A stretch of DNA of 64,000 nucleotides from Burkholderiaceae bacterium. Its GTDB lineage: Bacteria; Pseudomonadota; Gammaproteobacteria; Burkholderiales; Burkholderiaceae_E. This document shows positions 1 through 8,080 of the stretch, piece after piece. The stretch covers positions 434,001-498,000 of the forward strand of contig JACKLP010000002.1 in assembly GCA_024235875.1 (NCBI GenBank), read 5' to 3'. Positions within the stretch are counted from its first letter, which is position 1. Each line of letters opens with the position of its first letter. Made by a program: the position numbers and the translations under genes. A model generated the notes under the pieces. That model did not search any database. It worked only from the letters and a program-made list of their open reading frames with translations, and was not told the DNA's origin.

Positions 1-2
1 TC

Positions 3-896
3 ATGACCGCGACGAGCCGACTGCGCCGCATCGTCTCGCATGAGGGGCTGAACTTCGCGCTCACCAACTGGCTGCCGCGACGCGGCCTCACTCGCCTGTT
101 CGGCTGGTTCAGTCGGATCGAACAGCCGTGGGTGAGGGACCTGTCGATCCGCTGCTGGCGGGTATTCACCGACCTGGACCTCTCGGACGCACGCCAAGGC
201 GAGTTCCGTTCCCTCCACGACTGTTTCACGCGCGAGTTGGTGCCGGGGGCACGTCCGTTCTGCCAGGAGCCGGATCTGCTCGGCAGTCCGAGCGACGCGA
301 TCGTCGGCCAATGCGGGCGGATCGACGGTGCGACGCTGCTGCAGGCCAAGGGCCGGGCCTACCGGCTCGAGGAGTTGCTGGTCGACGCGTCGCTCGCCGA
401 AGCCATGCGCGACGGCAGCTACGTCACGCTCAGGTTGACATCGGCCATGTACCACCGCTTCCACTCGCCGGCCGGGTTGCGGGTGAAGCGGGTCACCTAT
501 GTCAGCGGCGACGTGTGGAACGTGAATCCGCCGGCGCTCGACCGGGTCGAGCGCCTCTACTGCCGAAACGAGCGCGCGATTCTCGAGACCGTCCTCGACG
601 AGACCACGGCGATCGCCGCCGGCACGCGCCTGCTGCTGGTCCCGGTGGCGGCGATCCTGGTGGCGAGCATCCGGCTGCGGTTCCTGGATGTGCGCTTGCA
701 CCTGCGCTACAACGGGCCGAACCGAATCGAGTGTGATGCCGGCCTCGCGCGGGGGGCCGAGATGGGTTGGTTCGAGCACGGGTCGACCATCATCGTGCTG
801 GCCCCGCCCGGATTTCGCCTCGCAGACGGCATCTCCGCCGGCCGGCGCGTGCGCGCGGGCGAGGCCCTGTTGCGCGCGTCTGACGATTCACGCTGA
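3..896 (+). CDS. psd: Phosphatidylserine decarboxylase, long form
   Basis: A 297-residue membrane-associated decarboxylase of the PSD family, which turns phosphatidylserine into phosphatidylethanolamine using a pyruvoyl group made by self-cleavage. Visible signatures are the MYHRFHSP segment near residues 149-156 (the conserved His-rich block) and HGST near residues 259-262, where the family cleaves between Gly and Ser to give the beta and alpha chains. The ATG at position 3 forms an ATGA, as if overlapping an upstream stop, but the start may lie outside the window. It is the first gene of a four-gene run and a second, shorter decarboxylase lies 0.8 kb downstream, so one of the two may act on another serine phospholipid. 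Confidence 0.88.
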   Translation: MTATSRLRRIVSHEGLNFALTNWLPRRGLTRLFGWFSRIEQPWVRDLSIRCWRVFTDLDLSDARQGEFRSLHDCFTRELVPGARPFCQEPDLLGSPSDAIVGQCGRIDGATLLQAKGRAYRLEELLVDASLAEAMRDGSYVTLRLTSAMYHRFHSPAGLRVKRVTYVSGDVWNVNPPALDRVERLYCRNERAILETVLDETTAIAAGTRLLLVPVAAILVASIRLRFLDVRLHLRYNGPNRIECDAGLARGAEMGWFEHGSTIIVLAPPGFRLADGISAGRRVRAGEALLRASDDSR

Positions 897-917
897 TGTC
901 ATCGAACTGTCGTCGAA

Positions 918-1709
918 GTGTCAACGCAAGAGATCAAAACAAGCATGAAGCACACTGCGGATTCCGAATCCATGCCAAGAAGCCTCTCGGTGAGCCTGCC
1001 GGAACGTGTTCCCGGTGGCGGGTTCAGTCTCGACCCGGACATGCTCAAGCTTGTCCTCGAGCGCGCCCGGCCGCTGGGCCACCGAGAGGACAAGAACACG
1101 GCGAATCTCGGATTCGGATTCATCTACTACGGCCTGGTGCGCGCCTTGCGGCCCTCGCACGTTGTCGTGGTCGGCTCCGGCTATGGATTCTCGGTCGTCT
1201 GCCTGGCCCTGGGACTGCGAGACAACGGTGCGGGCCGGCTCAGCTTCGTGGATCCGTCGTATTCGCTGCTCGCGGACGGCCCGTTCAGGACCGTCGGTGG
1301 AACCGCGCAATGGAGTGATCCCTCGAAGGTGCGGGCGCACTTCGACGCCTTCGGCGTCGGCGACATCGTGACGCACTACCGTATGACCAGCGAGGCCTTC
1401 TTCGCCGACTATGCGGCGCGTGAACTACCGCCGATCGACGTGGGCTTCATCGACGGCAACCACAGCTACCAGGCCGTGCGCCACGATTTCCTGGCGATGC
1501 TCGCCCGCGCGCGACGCAACAGCTATCTGCTGCTGCATGACACGAACATCTACGTGCGGGAGTTGGTTCGGCATGCCGGCGTCAAGCGCTGGCTCAAGGC
1601 GGTGGCGCAGCGGCCGGACGATTTCGAGGTGCTCGATTTCCCATTCGACAGCGGCGTGGCGATGGTTCGCATCGTGAAGGATGGTCCGTGGCAGGCCGTC
1701 GAGCCATGA
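918..1709 (+). CDS. Class I SAM-dependent methyltransferase (Methyltransf_24-like)
   Basis: A 263-residue Rossmann-fold methyltransferase. The SAM-binding loop is VVGSGYGFS (about residues 81-89) and the metal/active-site region is DVGFIDGNHSY (about 173-183), both typical of small-molecule O-methyltransferase-like proteins of the Methyltransf_24 group. The GTG at 918 is the longest start; in-frame ATGs at 945 and 972 are alternatives and no clear ribosome site decides between them. It sits between two phosphatidylserine decarboxylase genes and its stop overlaps the next ATG (ATGA at 1706-1709), so its substrate is plausibly a phospholipid head group, but the sequence does not prove this. Confidence 0.78.
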   Translation: MSTQEIKTSMKHTADSESMPRSLSVSLPERVPGGGFSLDPDMLKLVLERARPLGHREDKNTANLGFGFIYYGLVRALRPSHVVVVGSGYGFSVVCLALGLRDNGAGRLSFVDPSYSLLADGPFRTVGGTAQWSDPSKVRAHFDAFGVGDIVTHYRMTSEAFFADYAARELPPIDVGFIDGNHSYQAVRHDFLAMLARARRNSYLLLHDTNIYVRELVRHAGVKRWLKAVAQRPDDFEVLDFPFDSGVAMVRIVKDGPWQAVEP

Positions 1710-2392
1710 CACTGGCGCTCGTCCTCGCGGCGACCTTGCTGATGTGCGCCTGGGTGTTCTGGCGCTTCTACTGGTTCTATCGCGATCCGCTTCGCCACCC
1801 GCCTGCTGCGCCCGGCATCGTGAGTCCGGCCGATGGCACGGTGGTCTATGTGAAGCGGGCGGCGCCGGGCGAGGACGTGGTCGTGATCAAGCGCGGACTT
1901 GCCGCGCGAATCGCGGACATCGTGAAGGAAGATGTCCGATCGCCCAAGGTGGTGATCGGCATCTTCATGAGCCCGTTCGATGTGCACTACAACCGAGTCC
2001 CGCTGGCCGGAAGAATCTCGATGATCCGGTCGCATCCGGGCAGTGGGCGCAACGCGCACATGGGGCCGATGCACTGGCGCTCCGTGCTGGGCGTCTCGCC
2101 CCGGTACCGCAACAGCGTCCACATCGTCAGCAACGAACGGACAGTCACCCGTATCGAAGGAACCTACGAGGCGCGACCCCTGCCGTACTACATCGTGCAG
2201 ATCGGGGCGCGGACGGTCGGTGGCATCGAGGTGTTCGGCCGCGTGGGCGACCACGTCGTGCGCGGCGCGAAGTTCGGAATCATTCGCATCGGCTCCCAGG
2301 TCGACCTGGTGCTGCCCGACGATCCCACGCTTCAGGTTCGAGTCGAACCGGGGCAGAAGGTGCGAGCAGGTGAAACGATTCTGGTCGACTGA
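1706..2392 (+). CDS. Phosphatidylserine decarboxylase, short form
   Basis: A 228-residue pyruvoyl-dependent decarboxylase of the short PSD type. Features in order: an N-terminal membrane helix (residues 2-20), FYRDP and SPADG near residues 25-45, FMSPFDVHYNRVPLAG near 85-100, and the self-processing site RIGSQVD near 194-200, cleaved between Gly and Ser in the family. The ATG at 1706 is chosen because it overlaps the methyltransferase stop as ATGA; a GTG at 1688 is in frame but less likely. It differs strongly from the 297-residue paralogue at the start of the window, which argues for a distinct substrate or condition and not simple gene redundancy. Confidence 0.88.
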   Translation: MTLALVLAATLLMCAWVFWRFYWFYRDPLRHPPAAPGIVSPADGTVVYVKRAAPGEDVVVIKRGLAARIADIVKEDVRSPKVVIGIFMSPFDVHYNRVPLAGRISMIRSHPGSGRNAHMGPMHWRSVLGVSPRYRNSVHIVSNERTVTRIEGTYEARPLPYYIVQIGARTVGGIEVFGRVGDHVVRGAKFGIIRIGSQVDLVLPDDPTLQVRVEPGQKVRAGETILVD

Positions 2393-2446
2393 ATGGCGGC
2401 CTGTCAGCGCCCGTCGTGGGCGTGTCGAGCAACGAGGAGTCTTGCT

Positions 2447-3271
2447 GTGAACGTGCGGGATCTGCCCACCGAGGTGGCCGAGGATTCGGAAGAGTCCGGT
2501 GCATCGCGCTACCGAGCGATCTGGATTTCGGACCTGCACCTGGGAACCGCCGGATGCAAGGCCGAGTATCTGCTCGACTTCCTGCGACACAACGAGTCCG
2601 ACGTTCTCTACCTGGTCGGCGACATCATCGACGGCTGGCAATTGCGCAAGAGCTGGTACTGGCACCAATCGCACAACGACGTGGTGCAGAAGGTACTTCG
2701 CAAGGCGCGCAAGGGGACCCATGTCGTCTTCGTGCCGGGCAACCACGACGAGTTCGCGCGCCAGTTTCTCGACATGGCATTCGGCGACATCCGGGTGCAG
2801 GAGGACGCCGAGCACGTAATGCTGGACGGACGCCGTCTGTGGGTCACGCATGGCGATCAGTTCGACGGGGTGATCCAACATGCGAAATGGCTCGCCTACC
2901 TGGGCGACACGCTCTACGAGTTCGTGCTGCGGGTGAATCACTGGTTCAACCGGGCCCGCTCGCGAATGGGCCTGCGCTACTGGTCCTTGTCGCAATACCT
3001 GAAGCTCAAGGTCAAGAATGCGGTGTCATTCATCTCGGACTTCGAGCGTGCCCTGGCCGACGAGGCCCGGCGCCGCGGCTACGATGGCGTGGTCTGCGGC
3101 CACATCCACAAGGCGGAAATCCGGGAGATCGACGGCCTGCTGTATTGCAACGATGGCGATTGGGTCGAGAGCCTGAGTGCGCTGGTCGAGACGACCTCGG
3201 GCGAATTGCGGGTGCTCGTGTGGGACGAGATCCGGGGTGCGGTTTCGACCCGGTCGGTCGTTATGGTATAA
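2447..3271 (+). CDS. UDP-2,3-diacylglucosamine diphosphatase-like metallophosphoesterase
   Basis: A 274-residue calcineurin-like phosphoesterase of the LpxH/YbbF type. LpxH removes UMP from UDP-2,3-diacylglucosamine in lipid A synthesis on the inner face of the inner membrane. Metal-binding motifs are all present: D29-x-H31 (SDLHLG), GDIIDGW, GNHDE, THGDQFD and GHIHKAE. Family members close to this one often occur outside lpx clusters and their substrate is unproven. The GTG at 2447 is preferred over an ATG at 2393 because an AGGAG ribosome site lies just upstream and the earlier region is not conserved in style. It follows the short decarboxylase by 54 nt, suggesting co-transcription and an envelope-lipid role. 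Confidence 0.75.
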   Translation: MNVRDLPTEVAEDSEESGASRYRAIWISDLHLGTAGCKAEYLLDFLRHNESDVLYLVGDIIDGWQLRKSWYWHQSHNDVVQKVLRKARKGTHVVFVPGNHDEFARQFLDMAFGDIRVQEDAEHVMLDGRRLWVTHGDQFDGVIQHAKWLAYLGDTLYEFVLRVNHWFNRARSRMGLRYWSLSQYLKLKVKNAVSFISDFERALADEARRRGYDGVVCGHIHKAEIREIDGLLYCNDGDWVESLSALVETTSGELRVLVWDEIRGAVSTRSVVMV

Positions 3272-3282
3272 ATCGTTTATAC
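3266..3282. promoter_or_regulatory. AT-rich 7-3-7 inverted repeat before the Lys/Ala-rich gene
   Basis: GTATAAA, spacer TCG, TTTATAC: perfect arms in an otherwise GC-rich region. It overlaps the TAA stop (3269-3271) of the phosphoesterase and ends 17 nt before the next ATG, just ahead of the AAAGGAGG ribosome site. Position suits an operator or a promoter -10 region for the gene at 3300. No binding protein is identified. Confidence 0.4.
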
Positions 3283-3299
3283 GATTAAAGGAGGGCGTC

Positions 3300-4025
3300 A
3301 TGGCAGCCACCCGTTCCCGCGTTCCGGCAACATCCGAACCGCAATCGTCCCTGCAGATCGACGAACCCGATCAAGGCGGTACCGACGGCGCCGCTGCCGT
3401 CACCGAGGCGGCAGGGCCTGCGGCCGAAGCCGATACGACGGCCGGGGCCGTGCGCGAAGCGCCGACAGCCGAGCCGGCATCGCAGGCCGAACCGGCACGC
3501 AAGCGGCCCGCGCGCAAGCGCGCGACGGGCTCGACCCGGAAGGTCGGCGCCGCCGTTGCAGGCGCGCCGACCGCCAAGCCCGCGCGTCCGGCGCGCAAGC
3601 CAGGCAGCAAGAAGCCGGCCGCGCGCGCGCTGGAGGCCCCCAAGGCGGCGGAAGGCGAAGCGTCCTCGCGCAAGCGCCGGCCGCCCAGGCCCAGCGCCCG
3701 GAAGACACCCGAAACGGCCGTTGCGCAAGCGGCGCCCGAGCAGTCCGGCGTCCCCGATTGGGCCGCCGAAACCCGGCCGCCATTCGATGACAAGCCGCGC
3801 AAGAAGCGTCAGAAGCTCGTACGCGACAGCTTCACGATGCCCAAGTCGGACCATCGCTTGATCGACGCGCTCAAGACGCGATGCCTGACCCTTCAGCGCG
3901 CCACCAAGAAGAGCGAGTTGCTGCGGGCGGGGCTGCACGCCTTGAGCGCGCTGGGCGACCGCAAGCTGATCGCACTGCTCGAGGGGCTGGAACCGCTGAA
4001 GTCCGGCCGCCCCAAGAAGTCCTGA
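3300..4025 (+). CDS. Lys/Ala-rich protein with conserved basic C-terminal domain
   Basis: A 241-residue protein of unknown function. Residues 1-155 are low complexity, rich in Ala, Lys, Arg and Pro with repeated AxKKPA-like stretches that resemble histone H1 tails. The last 70 residues are different: a RDSFTMPKSDHRLIDALK strand-helix segment followed by KKSELLRAGLHAL, which looks like a ribbon-helix-helix or small helical DNA-binding fold. A strong AAAGGAGG site precedes the ATG. I infer a nucleoid or DNA-binding protein; a polymer-granule (phasin-like) role is an alternative since such tails bind polyanions. It is convergent with the PhoX gene, with only 9 nt between stops. Confidence 0.65.
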   Translation: MAATRSRVPATSEPQSSLQIDEPDQGGTDGAAAVTEAAGPAAEADTTAGAVREAPTAEPASQAEPARKRPARKRATGSTRKVGAAVAGAPTAKPARPARKPGSKKPAARALEAPKAAEGEASSRKRRPPRPSARKTPETAVAQAAPEQSGVPDWAAETRPPFDDKPRKKRQKLVRDSFTMPKSDHRLIDALKTRCLTLQRATKKSELLRAGLHALSALGDRKLIALLEGLEPLKSGRPKKS

Positions 4026-4034
4026 GCTCGCGGG

Positions 4035-6005
4035 CTACTTTCCAGCGGCCGCTGCGCGCTTCATGGCCGGCAGGCCACCCAGATAGCCGACGATACCGCG
4101 CTCGTCGACGAAGCGGCGCAGATCCTCGCGCACTTCGGTCGGATACTTGCGCAGGTCGCCGCGCGCGCCGGGATGCTGGACGTTGCCGGTGATGTAGGCG
4201 TGGCCGTTGACGTCGTCGTAGACGCCCAGTCCCGTGTTCTCGCCGCCCGCGGGCGCGCTGAGGATTCGCGACAGCTTGCCCGAGTCGACGTTGTAGGCCC
4301 AGACGAAGTTGTTCAGGTGGTTGCCCGAGTCCTCGCCGATGAACAGCGTGCGCATGGCTTCGGAGTAGCGAACATTGTCGGGGTTGGCGACGCGCTCGGT
4401 ATCGCACTTGTCATAGCGGCCGGCCTGGGCACCGGCCGGCTGGCGCGCGCCGTGCAACAGCGCGCGCATCGGGCCGGCGACCCAGTCACTGGCGATCGGC
4501 TGGCCGTTCGTATCCTTGCGTCCGCTGTCGAGAACGCTTTCATAGACCACGCCGCAGCTCAGGTCCTTCTCGTCGCCGGCGAGCCGGATGTCATCGCGTG
4601 GCCGATTCTTGTTCTTGCCATCGATCATGCCCCGACGGATGTAGCTGATCACCGTGTAGAGGCGCTTGTCCGCCGCATTGTGCGTCTGGCCTTCCATCTT
4701 GGTGAATTCGGTCGTCGCACCGAGCCAGGCCGCGTATCGCCGGGTCTCGAGGAAGGCGGCAGCCTGCGCCATTCCCGGCTTGAGTCGGTAGTAGCTCAGA
4801 TGGGTCTTGCCACCGGTCCCGCCATAGACATAGACGGGGCGATAGCCTTCGAAGCGCGCGGGGTCGGCCTTGACCGACTCGGGCGATGCGGTCTCCCAGA
4901 TGTCGCCAAAGCGCGTGCCGCGAGCGATGATCGCCTTGATCTCGTCATTGCTGGCGTGGCCGAGTCGGATCCACTCGAGCTGCGCGGCCCCAAAATCCTC
5001 GCCGCGGGTCTGGTTCCAGCGCGCCGCGTACAGCGTGCCGGCCGACAAGTCCTCGGGGCGATCGGCCACGAACATCGCCAGGATCACGTCGTCGCCGTCG
5101 TCGCCCATGTACACGGTGCGGCGATCGGGCATCACGTCGCCCAGTTCGAAGGCCAGGCGCCCCATCGCATAGTGCTTGACCGCGCGCGTCTTGCCGTCGG
5201 CCGCCACCGCGATCTCGAGCAGATGGCCGTAGTCGTAGGGATTCGCGCCGCCGTCGGCCGCGGTCTTGCCCGGGGTGTCCAGGTAGCGGTTCATGGGTTC
5301 GAGCGGCTTGCCATCGAGGGCCTGGGCATCGGGCTCGTACTCTTCGCTGCCGAGATGGGTCAGCCACGGCGTCGGCGAACTGTTGCACGGAATCCAGATC
5401 CCGCGCACCGCCGAGAGATCGACATTGCTCAGCCGCGTCGGTTCGAGCTTGCCGCTTTGCGGGTCCTGGTCGAGCACGGTCAGGTTGACCGCCATCGGCA
5501 GGCGCCCGTAGAGCTGCACCGGCGGCTTGGCCGGGTCGATATTGGGTGCCTCGGTCTGGTACTCGATGTGATTGACGAGAAACAGGGTGTGGCCCTTGAC
5601 GCCATCGGCCTTCGCACCGGGAATGGCGAGCAACGAGGTCCCGTCGGCGCCGGCGGCCGCGAAGGGCCCGCGCGCCGTGCGGCCCTTGCGGTCGGTCGCC
5701 TCCAGGATCGGCTTGCCGTGCCGATCGACGATCAGGGCGGCGTGGGCGCCGCCGACGAAGTCGCCCGAGCGGTGAAGCACGCGGTAGTCCAGCGGGAAGC
5801 GTCGCACCGTGCCGTCAGCGAGCGTCACCACCGCTTGCGAGCGCGTGTAGGGCTGTGCCATCTCCTCGCGCGTCACCGGTGCGGGCGTCGACGTGAATTC
5901 GACCGACCGGACCTCGAGCGGCGCCTTGGGTGCCTCCGCCTGAGCGGACATCGTGATCGGAAAGCCGAGCGCACAGACGCTCGACAGCAGGGCACGAGCC
6001 TTCAT
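4035..6005 (-). CDS. phoX: PhoX-type alkaline phosphatase (DUF839)
   Basis: A 656-residue secreted protein of the PhoX/DUF839 family: calcium- and iron-dependent phosphatases with a beta-propeller fold that release phosphate from organic monoesters. The N-terminus (about 23 residues, ending near SAQAEAP) is a cleavable signal peptide without an obvious twin-arginine pair, whereas many PhoX proteins use Tat. Family-like blocks include SGDFVGGAHAALIVD near the start, DDGDDVILAMF in the middle and GEDSGNHLNNFVWAYN near residue 540. The ATG at 6005 begins the signal peptide; the open frame runs further upstream without one. A 7-4-7 direct repeat 36-53 nt upstream suggests phosphate control. Confidence 0.82.
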   Translation of the reverse strand: MKARALLSSVCALGFPITMSAQAEAPKAPLEVRSVEFTSTPAPVTREEMAQPYTRSQAVVTLADGTVRRFPLDYRVLHRSGDFVGGAHAALIVDRHGKPILEATDRKGRTARGPFAAAGADGTSLLAIPGAKADGVKGHTLFLVNHIEYQTEAPNIDPAKPPVQLYGRLPMAVNLTVLDQDPQSGKLEPTRLSNVDLSAVRGIWIPCNSSPTPWLTHLGSEEYEPDAQALDGKPLEPMNRYLDTPGKTAADGGANPYDYGHLLEIAVAADGKTRAVKHYAMGRLAFELGDVMPDRRTVYMGDDGDDVILAMFVADRPEDLSAGTLYAARWNQTRGEDFGAAQLEWIRLGHASNDEIKAIIARGTRFGDIWETASPESVKADPARFEGYRPVYVYGGTGGKTHLSYYRLKPGMAQAAAFLETRRYAAWLGATTEFTKMEGQTHNAADKRLYTVISYIRRGMIDGKNKNRPRDDIRLAGDEKDLSCGVVYESVLDSGRKDTNGQPIASDWVAGPMRALLHGARQPAGAQAGRYDKCDTERVANPDNVRYSEAMRTLFIGEDSGNHLNNFVWAYNVDSGKLSRILSAPAGGENTGLGVYDDVNGHAYITGNVQHPGARGDLRKYPTEVREDLRRFVDERGIVGYLGGLPAMKRAAAAGK

Positions 6006-6040
6006 GAATGGACTCCGGATGGCAATCCGCCAGCGTAGCG

Positions 6041-6058
6041 CGGATCGTTTACGGATCG
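6041..6058 (-). promoter_or_regulatory. PHO box-like 7-4-7 direct repeat upstream of phoX
   Basis: Read on the minus strand: CGATCCG, TAAA, CGATCCG. Two perfect 7-bp direct repeats with a 4-bp A/T-rich spacer give an 11-bp period, the architecture of a PhoB box, although the enterobacterial half-site is CTGTCAT. It lies 36-53 nt before the phoX ATG, where a PHO box replacing the -35 element would be. Identity of the regulator is inference. Confidence 0.4.
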
Positions 6059-6075
6059 ATGACGGCGGCCGGCAT

Positions 6076-6699
6076 CTAAACCCCGGACTCCTGGCGTCCA
6101 CGCGCCGCCAACCGGGTTCGAACCGCCTCCTCCTGATCGGCGAGTTCCAGCCGCTCCTCGATGGTGCGCAAGGCCTGGTCGACCTCCGGCAGCAGCACGT
6201 TCTCGAGCGCGCGGGCGCGCCGCTCGGTGCGCCGGTACTCCGCGACCAGCCGCTCGAGGCTGGTCGCGCTGGCCGCCAGCCTGACCAGCGGCTCGAGCAT
6301 CGTCACGAACGCGTCCCGGCAACGGCGTGCCTCGGGCGAGGCATCGAGCGCCGGTTCGGGCGCGGCGACCACCCGCGCCGGCCAGCGTGCCGACAGCGTG
6401 GCCACGCCGAGGAAGGCGGCGCTTTCGATCTCGGGCGCCTCAGGCGAGAAGGGCAGCGGTGGATAGGCGCGAAGTCCGGCCAGACCGTGGCGCTGCAAGG
6501 CGTCGCCGAGCGCCGAGCGCGCGCCCGCTGCGGCTTCGGTCGCTTCGGCCGCCAGCGCCTCGTGCTCGCGCACACGCCGCAGGATCTCGCCCGCGAGCAG
6601 CATGCGCTTCTCGTCCAGGAACTGGTAGCCCTGGCGCATCAGCGTGCGCTCGTCGGCCAGTGCGAGGGCCGCGCTGCGGGTGGCGGCTTGCTCAGCCAT
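6076..6699 (-). CDS. atpD: V-type ATPase subunit D (central stalk)
   Basis: A 207-residue subunit D of the V/A-type rotary ATPase, forming the coiled-coil rotor shaft inside the A3B3 head. The N-terminal segment (TRSAALALADERTLMRQGYQFLDEKRMLL) and the C-terminal RRTERRARALENVLLPEVDQAL block are the two long helices expected of the family. The ATG at 6699 overlaps the end of subunit B by 8 nt. It is the last gene of the nine-gene ATPase run and is followed after 70 nt by phoX on the same strand. Confidence 0.9.
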   Translation of the reverse strand: MAEQAATRSAALALADERTLMRQGYQFLDEKRMLLAGEILRRVREHEALAAEATEAAAGARSALGDALQRHGLAGLRAYPPLPFSPEAPEIESAAFLGVATLSARWPARVVAAPEPALDASPEARRCRDAFVTMLEPLVRLAASATSLERLVAEYRRTERRARALENVLLPEVDQALRTIEERLELADQEEAVRTRLAARGRQESGV

Positions 6700-8080
6700 C
6701 GGTCGCCGCACCCAGGTGGCGCGCGATCTGCGCATCGCTCAGGCGCGTAAGCTCGGCATGCGGCAACTCCGATAGCAGCCGCCAGGCGATCCCCATGCTT
6801 TCGTCGAGCGTGCGTGCCGCGTCCTGCGCGACCAGTTCGCGCTCGAAACGCTCGCCGAAGGCCAGGTAGCGCCGATCGGTCTCTGTCAGCCCGTCGGTAC
6901 CGACCACGCTCGCGAGCACTCGCACGCGCGCCGCCTTGGCATACGATGCGAACAGCTGGTGGCTCAGTGACGGATGGTCCACCGTGGTGAAACCCTCGCC
7001 CGTGCCCTGGTCGAACAGGCGAGACAGGCTCGGCAGCACATTGATCGGCGGATAGATCCCCCGGTGATCGAGCGCGCGATCGAGCACGATCTGTCCCTCG
7101 GTGATGTAGCCGGTGAGATCCGGTATCGGATGCGTGATGTCATCGGCCGGCATCGTGAGGATCGGTACCTGGGTGACGGTGCCGCGACCGCCGCGCAGCG
7201 CGCCGGCACGCTCGTAGAGCGTCGCGAGATCCGAATACAGGTAGCCGGGATAGCCCTTGCGGCTCGGGATCTCGCCATGGCTCGCCGAGACCTCGCGCAA
7301 TGCCTCGCAGTAGTTGGTCATGTCGGTCATGATCACCAGCACGTGGCGGCCCTCGTCGTAGGCGAGGTACTCGGCCGCCGTCAGCGCGACCCGGGGCGTG
7401 AGCAGGCGCTGCGGGCTGGGCTCGTTGGCGAGATTCAGGAACATCGCGGTATGACCGAGCGCGCCGGAGCCTTCCATCGCGACCCGGAACGTCTCGGCCG
7501 AATCATGCGAGACCCCGATGCCGACGAACACGATCGCGAACTCGCCGGCATTCGCGTCACGCAGGCGCGCGTGGCGCGCGATCTCGATCGCGAGCCGATC
7601 GTGCGGCAGGCCGCCCGACGAAAAGATCGGTAGCTTCTGGCCCCGGATCAGGCTGTTGGTGAGGTCGATGGCCGAGACGCCGGTCTCGATGAAGTCGCGC
7701 GGCAACGCCCGGTCGGCCGGGTTCATCGCACGGGCATCGATGCGACGCCGTTCGATCGCGGCCACCGGCGGCCCATCGTCGATCGGACGGCCCATGCCGT
7801 CGAAGATCCGCCCGAGCATGCCCGGGCCCACGCTCGCGCGCAGCGGCTCGCCGCGGAAGCGAACCCGCAGGGCGTCGAGCGCCAGGCCGCGGGTGCTCTC
7901 GAGCACCTCGACGACGATCGTCTGGTCGTCCAGGCTGGTCACCCGGCCCACGCGGGGCGGTTCGTTGGCGATGCTCACCTCGACCGCCTCGCCCAGCGTC
8001 ACCGTGACATTGCGTCTGAGGAACAGCAAGGGGCCGTCGATCCGCGTCGCGGTGCCATGGGCGCTGAGCTCAGCCCACAT
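6692..8080 (-). CDS. atpB: V-type ATPase subunit B (non-catalytic)
   Basis: A 462-residue regulatory nucleotide-binding subunit of the V/A-type ATPase head. It has the alpha/beta-type fold without a P-loop: the equivalent region reads KLPIFSSGGLPHDRLA. VFVGIGVSHDSAETFR and the MTDMTNYCEALREVSASHGEIPSRKGYPGYLYSDLATLYERAG stretch (quoted in parts) are nearly universal in subunit B. The ATG at 8080 lies 11 nt inside the 3' end of subunit A and gives the usual length of about 460. Order A-B-D matches V/A-type operons in bacteria and archaea. Confidence 0.95.
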   Translation of the reverse strand: MWAELSAHGTATRIDGPLLFLRRNVTVTLGEAVEVSIANEPPRVGRVTSLDDQTIVVEVLESTRGLALDALRVRFRGEPLRASVGPGMLGRIFDGMGRPIDDGPPVAAIERRRIDARAMNPADRALPRDFIETGVSAIDLTNSLIRGQKLPIFSSGGLPHDRLAIEIARHARLRDANAGEFAIVFVGIGVSHDSAETFRVAMEGSGALGHTAMFLNLANEPSPQRLLTPRVALTAAEYLAYDEGRHVLVIMTDMTNYCEALREVSASHGEIPSRKGYPGYLYSDLATLYERAGALRGGRGTVTQVPILTMPADDITHPIPDLTGYITEGQIVLDRALDHRGIYPPINVLPSLSRLFDQGTGEGFTTVDHPSLSHQLFASYAKAARVRVLASVVGTDGLTETDRRYLAFGERFERELVAQDAARTLDESMGIAWRLLSELPHAELTRLSDAQIARHLGAATDG

